A stretch of DNA of 64,000 bases from Hahellaceae bacterium (GTDB taxonomy: Bacteria > Pseudomonadota > Gammaproteobacteria > Pseudomonadales > Oleiphilaceae). The position numbers and the translations under genes were made by a program. Position 1 is the stretch's first letter; every line of letters begins with the position of its first letter. This document shows, in pieces, positions 33,080-41,786 of this stretch. The stretch covers positions 372,001 through 436,000 of the forward strand of contig JADJWY010000005.1 in assembly GCA_016716085.1 (NCBI GenBank), read 5' to 3'. Under the pieces are notes generated by a model. The model had not been told where the DNA came from, did no database searches, and was given only the letters and a program-made list of their open reading frames with translations.

Positions 33080-34218
33080 ACGCACGCACAGCCTCACCGA
33101 TATTTTCCTTACCCGACCTGGGCGAAGGACTGCCCGATGCAGAATTACTGGAATGGCACGTGCAGGTCGGTGATACGGTCAGGACCGATCAGTTACTTTT
33201 GACCGTCGAGACCGCCAAGGCGGTCGTCGAAGTACCAAGCCCCCAGGATGGCGTGATTCTTAGCCTGTTCGCCCAACCCGGCGATCTGGTGAAAACCGGC
33301 GCACCCCTGGTCGAATTTGAAATGAAGAAAACCCGAAAAGCCTCCACCCAACAGCCCGGAAAGGGCTCTCTGACCGCATTTGACACGCCGTCCAAATCCG
33401 ACACCGGCACCGTCGTTGGACAACTGCGGCAGGCCGAGCATTTGGGTGAACAGGACGATTTTTTCATTGGAGTATCGCCCTCAACCGCCGCCTGGCAGGC
33501 GGCCCATCAAACACCTCCCAGCCAGTCTCACACAGCACCCCCCCCGGCCGCTGTGGCGACGATACCGTGTCCTCCGGGTGCGCTTCCACTCAAGGGCGTA
33601 CGTCGTCAAATGAGTGTCGCAATGAGCCTTTCACAAGCGACTGTCGCACCCGTGACCCTGATGGAAACGGTGGATATTCATGCCTGGCCAGAGGGAAGTG
33701 ATACCACCATTCGTCTGGTACAGGCCATTGTCGCAGGCTGCCAGGTCAGCCCCCAGCTCAATGCCTGGGCAGGTGGCGATCCTCTCTCAGTTATCCTGAA
33801 GGAGACCGTTGATGTGGGAATTGCCGTCGACACAGAGCACGGACTGTTCGTTCCGGTGCTGAGAGATGTGGCCCATCGCAGCCCGGAAGATTTGCGCGCA
33901 GGACTCAACCGGATGCGTCAGGACATTAAAACCCGTCGCATTCCACCTGCGGAATTGATCGGTGCGACCCTGACCTTGTCCAATTACGGCACCTTGGCCG
34001 GGCGCTTTGGCACGCCCGTGGTCGTCCCCCCGCAAGTCGCCATCATCGGCGCCGGCGTGATTCGTGAAGAGGTCGTCGCCTGGAAAGGCAAGCCGGCCGT
34101 TCATCGTGTCCTGCCCTTGTCGGTGACCTTCGATCACCGTGTCGCCACCGGAGGGGAAGCGGCACGCTTCATGAAGGCCATGATCGAACATTTACAACAG
34201 TCGCAACCCCAGACATAG
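33076..34218 (+). CDS. pdhC: 2-oxo acid dehydrogenase E2 (dihydrolipoyl acyltransferase), apparently without E3-binding domain
   Basis: 380 residues. A lipoyl domain occupies residues 1-80 (LPDLGEGLPDAELLEWHV, lipoyl Lys in VETAKAVVEVPS). The catalytic core runs from about 175 (GVRRQMSVAMSLSQATVAPVTLMET) to the end, with a catalytic His in TFDHRVATGGEAARF; the usual D-G after the His region is here G-G. Between them is a ~95-residue Pro/Gln/Thr-rich linker. The usual peripheral subunit-binding domain (an A-x-P-x-x-R-x-x-A-x-x-x-x-x-D-L pattern) is not seen, and no E3 gene follows. Either an unusual anchoring or a borrowed E3 is implied. Length is shorter than typical E2 proteins, consistent with the missing domain. 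Confidence 0.85.
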   Translation: MNARTASPIFSLPDLGEGLPDAELLEWHVQVGDTVRTDQLLLTVETAKAVVEVPSPQDGVILSLFAQPGDLVKTGAPLVEFEMKKTRKASTQQPGKGSLTAFDTPSKSDTGTVVGQLRQAEHLGEQDDFFIGVSPSTAAWQAAHQTPPSQSHTAPPPAAVATIPCPPGALPLKGVRRQMSVAMSLSQATVAPVTLMETVDIHAWPEGSDTTIRLVQAIVAGCQVSPQLNAWAGGDPLSVILKETVDVGIAVDTEHGLFVPVLRDVAHRSPEDLRAGLNRMRQDIKTRRIPPAELIGATLTLSNYGTLAGRFGTPVVVPPQVAIIGAGVIREEVVAWKGKPAVHRVLPLSVTFDHRVATGGEAARFMKAMIEHLQQSQPQT

Positions 34219-34259
34219 ATCACTTTTTACACCAATTAAATAAAATTTCATTTATCTAT

Positions 34260-34287
34260 TTGATTTTACTGGTTAGACTGCTAGTAA
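34260..34287 (+). promoter_or_regulatory. candidate sigma-70 promoter for the PilZ-like gene
   Basis: TTGATT (34260-34265), a 16-base spacer and TAGTAA (34282-34287), in an AT-rich stretch between pdhC and the PilZ-like gene. Confidence 0.35.
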
Positions 34288-34315
34288 TTGATGAAAAAAT
34301 GAGGGCCTTCGGGTC

Positions 34316-34933
34316 ATGCTGAACAAGTTGCTTGAAGCGGAAGAACTCGCGTTCCTGGCGGAGCTTATGGCCAAGGAAAGTGACGACAACCACAGTGTTA
34401 CCCTGCAACTCCCCCAGGCCTCTCCCTTAATGCCACTACTGGGACAGGCGCAAGGGCTTGAATTACTCGCTCAGTTCAAGCACCACCAATTGCGCTTTCC
34501 GGTTCGCTTGCAGATCTCGGAAAGCCTCCACCCGGAACTGATCTTCGACGCGCCCGAAATCATCGAAATCGGCCCCAATCAGCGCAAATGGCGCTTTCGT
34601 CCCGACGAAACCCTGCGCCTGTTTGATCGCCAGGGCAATGAAAGCCCCCTCAACCTGCTGGATCTCTCTGCAAACGGACTGTCGCTGAGCCGACGTGAAG
34701 CCGATCAACCCCTGCCCGAACAGCTCGATTTGCAGCTGGAGTTGCCTGATGGGGGTGATCGACTGGCCCTGTCTGCGCGACGGGTGCGTGAACTCGACAG
34801 CACCAGCGCAGCCTATCAACTGGAAATGCAGGGCAACCTGGCAGAAGACCGCCTGCGCTGGTTTCTGTTCAACCAGCACCCGGCCATTCAGGAACAACGC
34901 AATCCGCAAACGGAAACCAGCGACGAAAATTAG
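34316..34933 (+). CDS. PilZ domain-like protein
   Basis: 205 residues. An N-terminal helical part is followed by a beta-rich region, then residues ~118-180 with NLLDLSANGLSL, which fits the second PilZ c-di-GMP motif (D/N-x-S-x-x-G). The first motif (R-x-x-x-R) is only partly matched around RKWRFRPDET, so ligand binding is not certain. The ATG at 34316 follows GAGGG at long spacing. It lies between the E2 gene and a convergent thioesterase; there is no link to the dehydrogenase. Together with the two GGDEF/EAL genes and another PilZ gene it suggests active c-di-GMP signalling in this organism. Confidence 0.65.
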   Translation: MLNKLLEAEELAFLAELMAKESDDNHSVTLQLPQASPLMPLLGQAQGLELLAQFKHHQLRFPVRLQISESLHPELIFDAPEIIEIGPNQRKWRFRPDETLRLFDRQGNESPLNLLDLSANGLSLSRREADQPLPEQLDLQLELPDGGDRLALSARRVRELDSTSAAYQLEMQGNLAEDRLRWFLFNQHPAIQEQRNPQTETSDEN

Positions 34934-34936
34934 CGG

Positions 34937-35392
34937 CTACCCGACCATATAGGTCGCCGTACCCAGCGCAATCCGTTTATCCTTTTCATTGAGTAATTCC
35001 ATGCGGGTGACAGCAACCCGGTGACCGTGACGGACGACCTCGGCAAAACAGAAAAAACGCTCGCCAAAGCCCGGCAGCAGATAGTCGACCCGCATATCAA
35101 TCGTACCGATATTCTGCATCCGTTTCTGTAAACCTTGTGGGTCAACATCTGCCAGCTTGTCGATGGTATTGATCAAGGCCGCCAGCCCTCCAGCCACATC
35201 CAGCAGTGACGCCGTCACCCCACCATGCAGGATGCCATGATGGGTGTTACCAACCAGTTCCGGTTTCATCACCAGTTGCAGCTCAACCCGTGTCGCGTTC
35301 GCCTCAACAACCTGAATACCGAGCAGGGTGTTAAAGGGAATCTGTTCGTGAAAATAGCGGGTAATTCCGCGGATCAGCTCATCTTTCGTCAA
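34937..35392 (-). CDS. PaaI/YigI-type hotdog thioesterase
   Basis: 151 residues of the hotdog fold. The central helix LHGGVTASLLDVAGGLAAL carries the HGG turn, and preceding PELVGNTHHGI and following DYLLPGFGERF fit the acyl-CoA thioesterase family. The 5' end (TKDELIRGITRYFHEQIPFNTLLGI) resembles pseudomonad proteins found near gshA/tex. It presumably hydrolyses acyl-CoA in the cytosol; its substrate is unknown. The start at 35392 has no strong ribosome site. It converges on the PilZ-like gene with three bases between the stops. Confidence 0.82.
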   Translation of the reverse strand: MTKDELIRGITRYFHEQIPFNTLLGIQVVEANATRVELQLVMKPELVGNTHHGILHGGVTASLLDVAGGLAALINTIDKLADVDPQGLQKRMQNIGTIDMRVDYLLPGFGERFFCFAEVVRHGHRVAVTRMELLNEKDKRIALGTATYMVG

Positions 35393-35439
35393 CCCGTTGT
35401 TCCTCGTGTATGCTTGTCAGAGTGACACGCAGCTTAACT

Positions 35440-35465
35440 GATCCAGTCCCGTCAATTCCACGTAC
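35440..35465 (+). promoter_or_regulatory. candidate autoregulatory promoter of the RpoE-ChrR-type sigma gene
   Basis: TGATCC (35440-35445), a 16-base spacer and CGTA (35462-35465), about 35 bases ahead of the sigma ATG. TGATCC is the -35 known for the RpoE of Rhodobacter and for relatives of its ECF group; the -10 is only a partial match. Confidence 0.5.
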
Positions 35466-35500
35466 ACACTGGCATTGATCACTCCCTTCAGGAAAGGTAT

Positions 35501-36136
35501 ATGTCGCTCGCCCACAATGTCTACCCGATAAGGCCTGAATCGCGTATGGATAAACCCACAGAGCCGATGCTCCGGTCTGCCCATGAAGACCCCGTCGCAT
35601 CGCTGCTTGAGCGTATCGCACAACAGGGAGATCGTGCTGCTTTTCATAAACTCTTTCAGGAGTATGCGCCGAAGATCAAGGCCTACGCCTTTAAGGTCGG
35701 CATGCATGAAGCCTCGGATGAACTGGTTCAGGAAGTCATGATCAACATCTGGCGTCGGGCTAAGCAGTTCGATCCCAGCCGGGCCTGCAGTTCAACCTGG
35801 ATCTACGCCATCGCCCGCAACGCCCGCATCGACTACCTGCGCAAGCATGGCCGTCAAAGCGTCGAGGTCGCCGTCGAGACTGACCACTTGTGGTCGTTTG
35901 CCGGTCAGGACGACACGCCCACTGAACATGCACTTGCGCAGATGGCCCGCCAGGTGCGGGACTCACTGGGCACCTTGCCCACCGACCAACGGGACGTTCT
36001 CGCAAAGGTTTACCTTGAGGATAAGTCCCACCAGCAGGTGGCTGATGAATTGAATCTACCGCTGGGGACGGTTAAAAGCCGTGTGCGCCTGGCCCTGCAA
36101 AAATTGAATGTTGTATTACAGGAAGAATGGATATGA
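35501..36136 (+). CDS. rpoE: ECF RNA polymerase sigma factor, RpoE-ChrR type
   Basis: 211 residues. Region 2 is seen in HKLFQEYAPKIKAYAFKVG, SDELVQEVMINIWRRA and STWIYAIARNARIDYLRK; region 4 in LPTDQRDVLAKVYLEDKSHQQVADELNLPLGTVKSRVRLAL. Family and neighbour place it in the group paired with a ChrR zinc-cupin anti-sigma factor, known to respond to singlet oxygen and related photo-oxidative stress. The ATG at 35501 follows AAAGG. The stop overlaps the anti-sigma start as ATGA, so the two are made together. The upstream TGATCC box suggests autoregulation. Confidence 0.9.
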   Translation: MSLAHNVYPIRPESRMDKPTEPMLRSAHEDPVASLLERIAQQGDRAAFHKLFQEYAPKIKAYAFKVGMHEASDELVQEVMINIWRRAKQFDPSRACSSTWIYAIARNARIDYLRKHGRQSVEVAVETDHLWSFAGQDDTPTEHALAQMARQVRDSLGTLPTDQRDVLAKVYLEDKSHQQVADELNLPLGTVKSRVRLALQKLNVVLQEEWI

Positions 36137-36804
36137 GTCGTCATCATCCTGATGAGAGCTTATTAACGGAATTCGCAGGCGGGCAACTCTCACCCGCAGT
36201 TGCGCTCTGTGTTCGTGTGCATTTGAATCACTGCGCGTTGTGTCAGCAGAATGTTGAGCGCCTGATGATGGTCGGCGGCGCCCTGCTGGACTCCCTGCCG
36301 GGCGAAGCGGTGGCTGACTCGCTGTTTGATCAGATCATGGCTCGAATTGAGCAGGAGCCAGAGGTACTGCCACTGGCAAGTAAAGCACATGCCAGCACCC
36401 TAACGCTCTTGCAACCCTGGTTACCCAGTGGGAACTGGAAAGATCTGGCGTGGAAAACGCAGTGGTTCAACGTGTTTGAATATGTCCTGCAGCTGGGTGC
36501 CTTCGGCCGTGACAGACTGTCGCTGGTCAGGATCAATGCGGGTGGACGAGCACCAGGACATGGGCATCACGGACGCGAGGTGACGGTCGTACTGCAGGGT
36601 GGATTTTCGGATGCGCGCGGGCATTATGAGGTGGGCGATTTTGTGGTCATGGACGGGCGACATCAGCATTCGCCCCGCGCCTTCGAGGATGGTGACTGTA
36701 TTTGTCTGTCACTGCTGGAAGGGCCCGTGCGCCTGACCGGAGCACTGGGTCAGGGTATCGACCTGTTGAGACGCTTTTTCAATCCCGCCCTTTACCGCAG
36801 TTAA
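36133..36804 (+). CDS. chrR: ChrR-type zinc cupin anti-sigma factor
   Basis: 223 residues from the ATG at 36133 (AGGAA eight bases upstream); an ATG at 36127 would add two residues. The N-terminal anti-sigma domain binds one Zn through H4 or H5, H30, C34 and C37 in HLNHCALC, matching H-x3-C-x2-C. A C-terminal cupin (~115-205) has the His-rich PGHGHHGREVTVVLQGGF and VGDFVVMDGRHQHSPRAFEDGDC. It holds the sigma factor inactive in the cytosol until singlet oxygen or organic peroxide disrupts it, as in Rhodobacter. It is followed by a terminator. Confidence 0.9.
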   Translation: MSRHHPDESLLTEFAGGQLSPAVALCVRVHLNHCALCQQNVERLMMVGGALLDSLPGEAVADSLFDQIMARIEQEPEVLPLASKAHASTLTLLQPWLPSGNWKDLAWKTQWFNVFEYVLQLGAFGRDRLSLVRINAGGRAPGHGHHGREVTVVLQGGFSDARGHYEVGDFVVMDGRHQHSPRAFEDGDCICLSLLEGPVRLTGALGQGIDLLRRFFNPALYRS

Positions 36805-36811
36805 ACCCGCC

Positions 36812-36835
36812 ACCGCCCTTCAAGGGCGGTTTTTC
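36812..36835 (+). terminator. rho-independent terminator after chrR
   Basis: ACCGCCCTT / AAGGGCGGT stem with a minimal loop, followed by TTTTTCTTTC. Confidence 0.85.
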
Positions 36836-36893
36836 TTTCGCTACACTTACCTTTTATTATCCCGTTCACCACCGCTGACCAAGGAACCACAGA

Positions 36894-37868
36894 ATGCTGA
36901 TGCCCTCGCTGGCCATTATTGCCGGACTTGCACTACTGGTCTGGAGCGCCGACCGATTTGTTGAGGGTGCGGCCGCCACCGCCCGCTATGCCGGAATGCC
37001 GCCACTGCTCATTGGGATGGTCGTCGTGGGCTTCGGTACCTCGGCACCCGAAATGGTGGTTTCCGCACTGGCCGCACTGGAAGGCAAGCCCGCACTGGCC
37101 CTTGGTAATGCCTATGGCTCCAACATCACCAATATTGCCCTCATTCTGGGGCTTGTCGCCCTGATCAGCCCGATTGCAGTGCATTCACAGGTCATTCGCA
37201 AGGAACTCCCGATTCTGGGGGCCATCACCCTGTTCTCAGGTGTGCTGATTTTTGACGATCTCCTGACGCGCCTGGATGCGGTGCTTTTGCTGGGGGTGTT
37301 TGCCGGATTGATGATCTGGAGCATTCGCCAGGGCATGGCTCAGAGCAATGATGCGCTGGGCAGCGACATGGCCGCGGAACTCCAGGATCATGCCATGTCC
37401 CGACAGGCTGCGCTCATGTGGCTGTTCGTCGGCTTGATTCTGTTGATTGCCAGTTCCCGCCTTCTGGTGTGGGGCGCCGTCTCAATTGCCCAGTCCATGG
37501 GGGTGAGCGAACTGATCATCGGCCTGACCATCGTCGCCGTCGGCACCTCCCTGCCCGAGCTGGCGTCATCACTCATGGCCATTCGCAAGAAAGAGCATGA
37601 CATCGCCCTCGGCAACGTCATTGGCTCAAACCTCTTCAATACGCTCGCCGTGGTGGGGATTGCTGCGATCATTCACCCTCTGGAGGTTCCGGCCGAGGTC
37701 CAGACCCGCGATTGGGGCCTGATGACGCTACTCACCTTCAGCCTTTTTATCATTGGCATGGGCTTCGGTGGCAGGGCCCCGCGCGTCAACCGCCTCGAAG
37801 GAGCTCTCTATCTGCTGGTTTTCGTTCTGTACACGGCCTATTTGGCAAAAACGGCCTTTACCGCCTGA
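36894..37868 (+). CDS. yrbG: calcium/sodium antiporter of the YrbG type
   Basis: 324 residues, ten hydrophobic helices. The two inverted alpha repeats of the CaCA exchanger family are present: GFGTSAPEMVVSAL in the first half and VAVGTSLPELASSLMAIRK in the second, with ALGNAYGSNITNIALILG and ALGNVIGSNLFNTLAVVG at the paired positions. These exchangers move Ca2+ outwards in return for Na+. The ATG at 36894 follows AAGGA. It starts 58 bases after the chrR terminator, so it is a separate unit. It ends near a 13-bp hairpin shared with a convergent gene. Confidence 0.93.
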   Translation: MLMPSLAIIAGLALLVWSADRFVEGAAATARYAGMPPLLIGMVVVGFGTSAPEMVVSALAALEGKPALALGNAYGSNITNIALILGLVALISPIAVHSQVIRKELPILGAITLFSGVLIFDDLLTRLDAVLLLGVFAGLMIWSIRQGMAQSNDALGSDMAAELQDHAMSRQAALMWLFVGLILLIASSRLLVWGAVSIAQSMGVSELIIGLTIVAVGTSLPELASSLMAIRKKEHDIALGNVIGSNLFNTLAVVGIAAIIHPLEVPAEVQTRDWGLMTLLTFSLFIIGMGFGGRAPRVNRLEGALYLLVFVLYTAYLAKTAFTA

Positions 37869-37873
37869 TACAC

Positions 37874-37903
37874 TGTGCGGGCACCGCGAGCGGTGCCCGC
37901 ACA
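37874..37903. terminator. 13-bp perfect hairpin between convergent yrbG and acyl-CoA dehydrogenase genes
   Basis: TGTGCGGGCACCG / CGGTGCCCGCACA with a CGAG loop, between the stop codons at 37866-37868 and 37913-37915. It has no T run on either side; it probably blocks read-through or protects 3' ends of both mRNAs. Confidence 0.55.
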
Positions 37904-37912
37904 CGCTCGATG

Positions 37913-39685
37913 CTACGCCAGCTCAGCCTCCTCGTGCGCCATCAGCGTCCCCTTCCCGCTCTCAATATCGGCCAGCAACATGCTCGCTTCCTGTAGCCCG
38001 CGCTCGAAGAAGTAGGCGGCCGATTTGCGTTTGCTGGTATAGAACGGTGTCGCTTCTCCTGCCGCAATCCGCTCAGCCGCTATCCGGTCCATCTCGGCCC
38101 ACAGGTAGGCCAGCGCGCTCAGGGCCACCAATCGCAGGTAAGGTGAGGCCGCCGCGCCCGCATTTTCAGAATCCTTCATCCCATGACTCGCCAGCCAGCC
38201 AGTTGCAGTCTGCAGGTTATCCAGCACGCCCTTGAGGGATGCGGCATACGTTTGCTCAGGATGCCGCGTTAGCGTATCACGCAGCAGCCCCATGTAGCGG
38301 CGAATCAGGCGCCCTCCGTGTAAGGACAACTTGCGCCCCACCAGATCCATGGCCTGGATTCCGTTGGTCCCTTCGTAGATGCGGGCAATACGACCGTCCC
38401 GAACCAACTGCTCAATCCCCCAATCTACGGTAAAACCAGATCCGCCCAACACCTGCTGGGCCCAGTTAGCATTGGCGTAACCCTCATCCGTCAGAAACGC
38501 TTTGACGACCGGCGTCATTAACTGAACCAGATCATCCGATGCTTCGCGCTCTGCCGGGTCAGGATTGGCGTGGGCGTTGTCCAGATGGAAAGCCACCCAA
38601 TAGGCCAGCGCCCGATTCCCCTCGTTGAAGACTTTCTGGCGCAGCAACATGCGACGCACATCCGGGTGCACCAGAATTGGATCAGCGGGTTTATCAGGTG
38701 ACTGCGGCCCCCTCAGCGAGCGGCTCTGCAAACGCTCTTGCGCAAAGGCCAGAGAAATCTGATACGCCGTTTCTGCCAGCCCTAAGCCCTGCATACCCAC
38801 CATCAGTCGCGCACCGTTCATCATGGTAAACATGTAGCGCATCCCTTCATTCGCTTCGCCTACCAGCCACCCTTTGGCACCCTCAAAATTCATCACGCAG
38901 GTGGCAGAGCCCTTAATACCCATCTTGTGCTCCAGACCGCCGCAAAAGGCAGGGTTTCGCTCCCCGGTTTCCGGCACAAACTTAGGCACAATAAACATGG
39001 AAATGCCTTTCGTGCTTTCCGGTGCACCGGGCAATTTGGCAAGGACGAGATGCACAATGTTCTCGGTCAGGTCGTGTTCACCGCCGGTAATCCAAATCTT
39101 GGTACCCGTGATGGCATAGGTTCCGTCAGCCTGCGGCTCAGCACGGGTTCGGATCAGGCGCAGGTCAGTTCCACACTGCGGTTCGGTCAGACACATCGTG
39201 CCGGTCCACTCTCCGCTCACCAGCTTCGGCAGAAAGCGCGCCTTCAATGCCTCATCCGCATGATGATACAGGGCCGCAACAGCACCGTGGGACAGTCCGG
39301 GGTACATGCCGAAACTGAGGTTGGTTGAGCACACCATTTCATCCACGATAAACTTCAATAAATGTGGCAGGCCCTGACCGCCATATTCTACAGGTGCCGA
39401 CATGCCGGGCCACCCGCCCTCGACATAAGCCCGGTAAGCGGCACGAAAGCCGGTCGGTGTGGTAACCCCATGGCTGGCCGGATCGTATTGACAGCCTTCC
39501 TGATCCCCGACGGCATTCGTCGGTAAAATGACTTCACTGGCCAGTTTCGAGGCCTCTTCAACGACCGCCAGAAGGGTATCCAGTGTGGCCTCTTCAAACC
39601 CTGGCAAATTCGCATAATTTTTAACCGGCAACACCTCGTTCAATAAAAAATGGATATCCTTTACAGGAGCCTGATAACGCAGCAT
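37913..39685 (-). CDS. acyl-CoA dehydrogenase (FadE / DmdC-like long form)
   Basis: 590 residues from the ATG at 39685 (GAGGA upstream); the 98 codons open upstream do not resemble the family. It is a FAD enzyme. N-terminal YGGQGLPHLL, MCLTEPQCGTDLRLI, ITGTKIWITGGEHDL, the catalytic region RIYEGTNGIQAMDLVGRKL and a distinct C-terminal helical domain (~470-590) give the long form seen in 3-methylmercaptopropionyl-CoA and long-chain acyl-CoA dehydrogenases. Substrate is not evident. It is a monocistronic unit, convergent with yrbG and divergent from ndh, the main NADH dehydrogenase, which is a sensible metabolic neighbour. Confidence 0.9.
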   Translation of the reverse strand: MLRYQAPVKDIHFLLNEVLPVKNYANLPGFEEATLDTLLAVVEEASKLASEVILPTNAVGDQEGCQYDPASHGVTTPTGFRAAYRAYVEGGWPGMSAPVEYGGQGLPHLLKFIVDEMVCSTNLSFGMYPGLSHGAVAALYHHADEALKARFLPKLVSGEWTGTMCLTEPQCGTDLRLIRTRAEPQADGTYAITGTKIWITGGEHDLTENIVHLVLAKLPGAPESTKGISMFIVPKFVPETGERNPAFCGGLEHKMGIKGSATCVMNFEGAKGWLVGEANEGMRYMFTMMNGARLMVGMQGLGLAETAYQISLAFAQERLQSRSLRGPQSPDKPADPILVHPDVRRMLLRQKVFNEGNRALAYWVAFHLDNAHANPDPAEREASDDLVQLMTPVVKAFLTDEGYANANWAQQVLGGSGFTVDWGIEQLVRDGRIARIYEGTNGIQAMDLVGRKLSLHGGRLIRRYMGLLRDTLTRHPEQTYAASLKGVLDNLQTATGWLASHGMKDSENAGAAASPYLRLVALSALAYLWAEMDRIAAERIAAGEATPFYTSKRKSAAYFFERGLQEASMLLADIESGKGTLMAHEEAELA

Positions 39686-39829
39686 ATGAAATCCTCGTCG
39701 CATACAAACAAAATACGCACTTAATACGTGAATACCCGCATCCAGGTTCACTGCCACCCGAACCTGCTCGCCTATGCCCCCCCGGCAACTGCTATACTTA
39801 GACCCCCTGCATGACAGAAGGAGCAAGGG

Positions 39830-41131
39830 ATGACGCGACCCAATATCGTAATCGTTGGCGGGGGTGCCGGCGGACTCGAACTCGCAACACACCTCGGAAA
39901 TACCCTGGGAAAAAAAGGCAAGGCCAACATTCATCTGGTCGACCGGAACGCCACGCATTTGTGGAAACCGCTGTTGCACGAGGTGGCCACTGGCTCACTG
40001 GATTCGGGCATCGATGAAATCAGTTATCGTGGACACGGTCACTACCATCACTTCACATTTCATCTGGGTACCTTCTGTAAACTTGATCGCGAAGATCGCA
40101 CCCTGACACTGTCCCCCATGCTGGATGCGAACAACAATGTGGTGCAGCCTGAACGAACGCTTCCCTATGACTACCTGGTATTGGCTCTGGGCAGTCAGAC
40201 CAACGACTTTGGCACACCCGGTGCAGCTGAACATTGTGCTTTCCTCGACAGTCGCAGCCAGGCAGACCAGTTCCACCGACACCTGATTGAGACCTACCTT
40301 CGCCTGAGTAATCAGGCAGAACGCGGCGAAAAAGTTGTCCTGAAAGTAGGCATCGTCGGCGCGGGAGCAACGGGTGTTGAGCTGGCAGCTGAATTGCACA
40401 ATACCACCGCGCTGCTGAGTGCTTATGGCATACACCTGACCTCCGACAATCTGAAAGTACAGATCCTGGAGGCGGGTGACCGCATCCTGCCGGCACTGCC
40501 TGGCCGTCTTTCCGCCGCCGTCGTGAACGAACTCAAGGCACTGAACATCGATGTACTGACAGGCACACGGATCACTCAGGTATCCGACAAAGGATTTACC
40601 ACGGCAGATGGCACGTTGCTGGAGGCCGATATCCGGGTCTGGGCCGCGGGCGTTAAAGCGCCGGACGTTCTCAACCAGATCGGTGGTCTACAGACCAATC
40701 GCAGCAGTCAGATCGAGGTGCGTCCAACCTTGCAATCAGTGACCGATGAGCGCATTTTTGCGATTGGGGATTGCGCCAGCTGCACGCAGGCTGACGGCTC
40801 GCGGGTGCCACCACGGGCGCAGGCCGCCCATCAGATGGCGAGTCTGGTCAGCCAAAACCTCAAGGCCCTACTGAAAAATGGCGCCTTGAAAGATTACATT
40901 TACAAGGATCACGGCTCACTGGTCTCACTGAGTAGCTATTCCGCCGTAGGAAGTCTGATGGGTAATTTGTCCGGCAAGTCGATGATGATTGAAGGAAAAA
41001 TGGCCCGCCTGGTGTACATCTCGCTTTACCGGCTGCACCAGATCGCACTGCATGGCTACATCCGCACCTTGCTGATCATGTTTTCAGCCCGCATCAACCG
41101 CATCATCCGTCCGCGACTGAAGTTGCATTGA
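39830..41131 (+). CDS. ndh: type II NADH dehydrogenase
   Basis: 433 residues, single-chain FAD enzyme that passes electrons from NADH to quinone without pumping protons. Two Rossmann signatures are clear: IVGGGAGGLELATHLG at the start (FAD) and GIVGAGATGVELAAELHNTT near residue 175 (NADH). RVWAAGVKAPD and FAIGDCAS are also present. The C-terminal 40 residues (ARLVYISLYRLHQIALHGYIRTLLIMFSARIN) are the amphipathic membrane anchor. ATG 39830 follows GAAGGAG. A TATACT at 39793-39798 may be the -10 element. Confidence 0.95.
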   Translation: MTRPNIVIVGGGAGGLELATHLGNTLGKKGKANIHLVDRNATHLWKPLLHEVATGSLDSGIDEISYRGHGHYHHFTFHLGTFCKLDREDRTLTLSPMLDANNNVVQPERTLPYDYLVLALGSQTNDFGTPGAAEHCAFLDSRSQADQFHRHLIETYLRLSNQAERGEKVVLKVGIVGAGATGVELAAELHNTTALLSAYGIHLTSDNLKVQILEAGDRILPALPGRLSAAVVNELKALNIDVLTGTRITQVSDKGFTTADGTLLEADIRVWAAGVKAPDVLNQIGGLQTNRSSQIEVRPTLQSVTDERIFAIGDCASCTQADGSRVPPRAQAAHQMASLVSQNLKALLKNGALKDYIYKDHGSLVSLSSYSAVGSLMGNLSGKSMMIEGKMARLVYISLYRLHQIALHGYIRTLLIMFSARINRIIRPRLKLH

Positions 41132-41144
41132 CAGCGCAGGGCTC

Positions 41145-41726
41145 TTAACGTCCGGCCTTCAAACGGCCGGACGCTCTCAGATCCTGCAACATCTGAAAAC
41201 TCAAACCCCAGATGCATTTATCCTCAAAGTAATAGCACGGCATTTTCAAGCTCACCCCCCGCATTCGCCAGGGTGTGGTCGAAAGGTTTGCGGGATCGTC
41301 TAAAAATGCCAGCGGCACCCACAATACCCCCGCCACCTCATGATTCAATTCGAGGAGAGGTTCTTCCATCAATCGAAACAGGTGAGGCGTCACCACCATG
41401 GGCCGGAATTGATTGTGACGTCGGGTCAGCACATCCCGAAGACGTCCTTCATAGTGTGCGGACTGATCCAGATCGATCCCGGTTTCCTCACGCGTTTCAC
41501 GCTTGGCTGTTGCACAAATCGATACATCGTCACTGTGCATCTTCCCGCCGGGAAAGGCCATATCGCCCGACCAGGGATCACCCGGACGCCGCGCACGCTC
41601 AATGAAGAACAGCTCTCTACCCCGACTTGGATGATCCCGATAGATAATCGCAACGGCGGAGCGCCGCATCTGTCGGCGAAAGGGAATTTTGTAAGGTCTC
41701 AGGATTTGCAACGCCTTCGCTATCAT
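41145..41726 (-). CDS. Nudix hydrolase, CoA-diphosphatase-like
   Basis: 193 residues from the ATG at 41726; a GTG at 41756 would add ten. The Nudix region reads FPGGKMHSDDVSICATAKRETREETGI, where RETREETGI is the canonical catalytic helix and the preceding FPGG-x6-D spacing is that of the NudL/CoAse subgroup, which splits coenzyme A or acyl-CoA into 3',5'-ADP-like and phosphopantetheine parts. An Asp replaces the usual Glu. The preceding EMAFPGG start and the N-terminal QMRRSAVAIIY suit the group. Convergent with ndh, 13 bases between stops. Confidence 0.8.
   Translation of the reverse strand: MIAKALQILRPYKIPFRRQMRRSAVAIIYRDHPSRGRELFFIERARRPGDPWSGDMAFPGGKMHSDDVSICATAKRETREETGIDLDQSAHYEGRLRDVLTRRHNQFRPMVVTPHLFRLMEEPLLELNHEVAGVLWVPLAFLDDPANLSTTPWRMRGVSLKMPCYYFEDKCIWGLSFQMLQDLRASGRLKAGR
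41149..41173. terminator. hairpin in the 3' end of the Nudix gene
   Basis: Perfect 9-bp stem CGTCCGGCC / GGCCGGACG with a 7-base loop, sitting 17 bases beyond the ndh stop and inside the last codons of the convergent Nudix gene. There is no T run; possible bidirectional terminator. Confidence 0.5.
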
Positions 41727-41786
41727 CTTAAGTCCATGCTTTGTTAAGCTAAGCACTACGATATCACATGACTGATACTATCGCGT

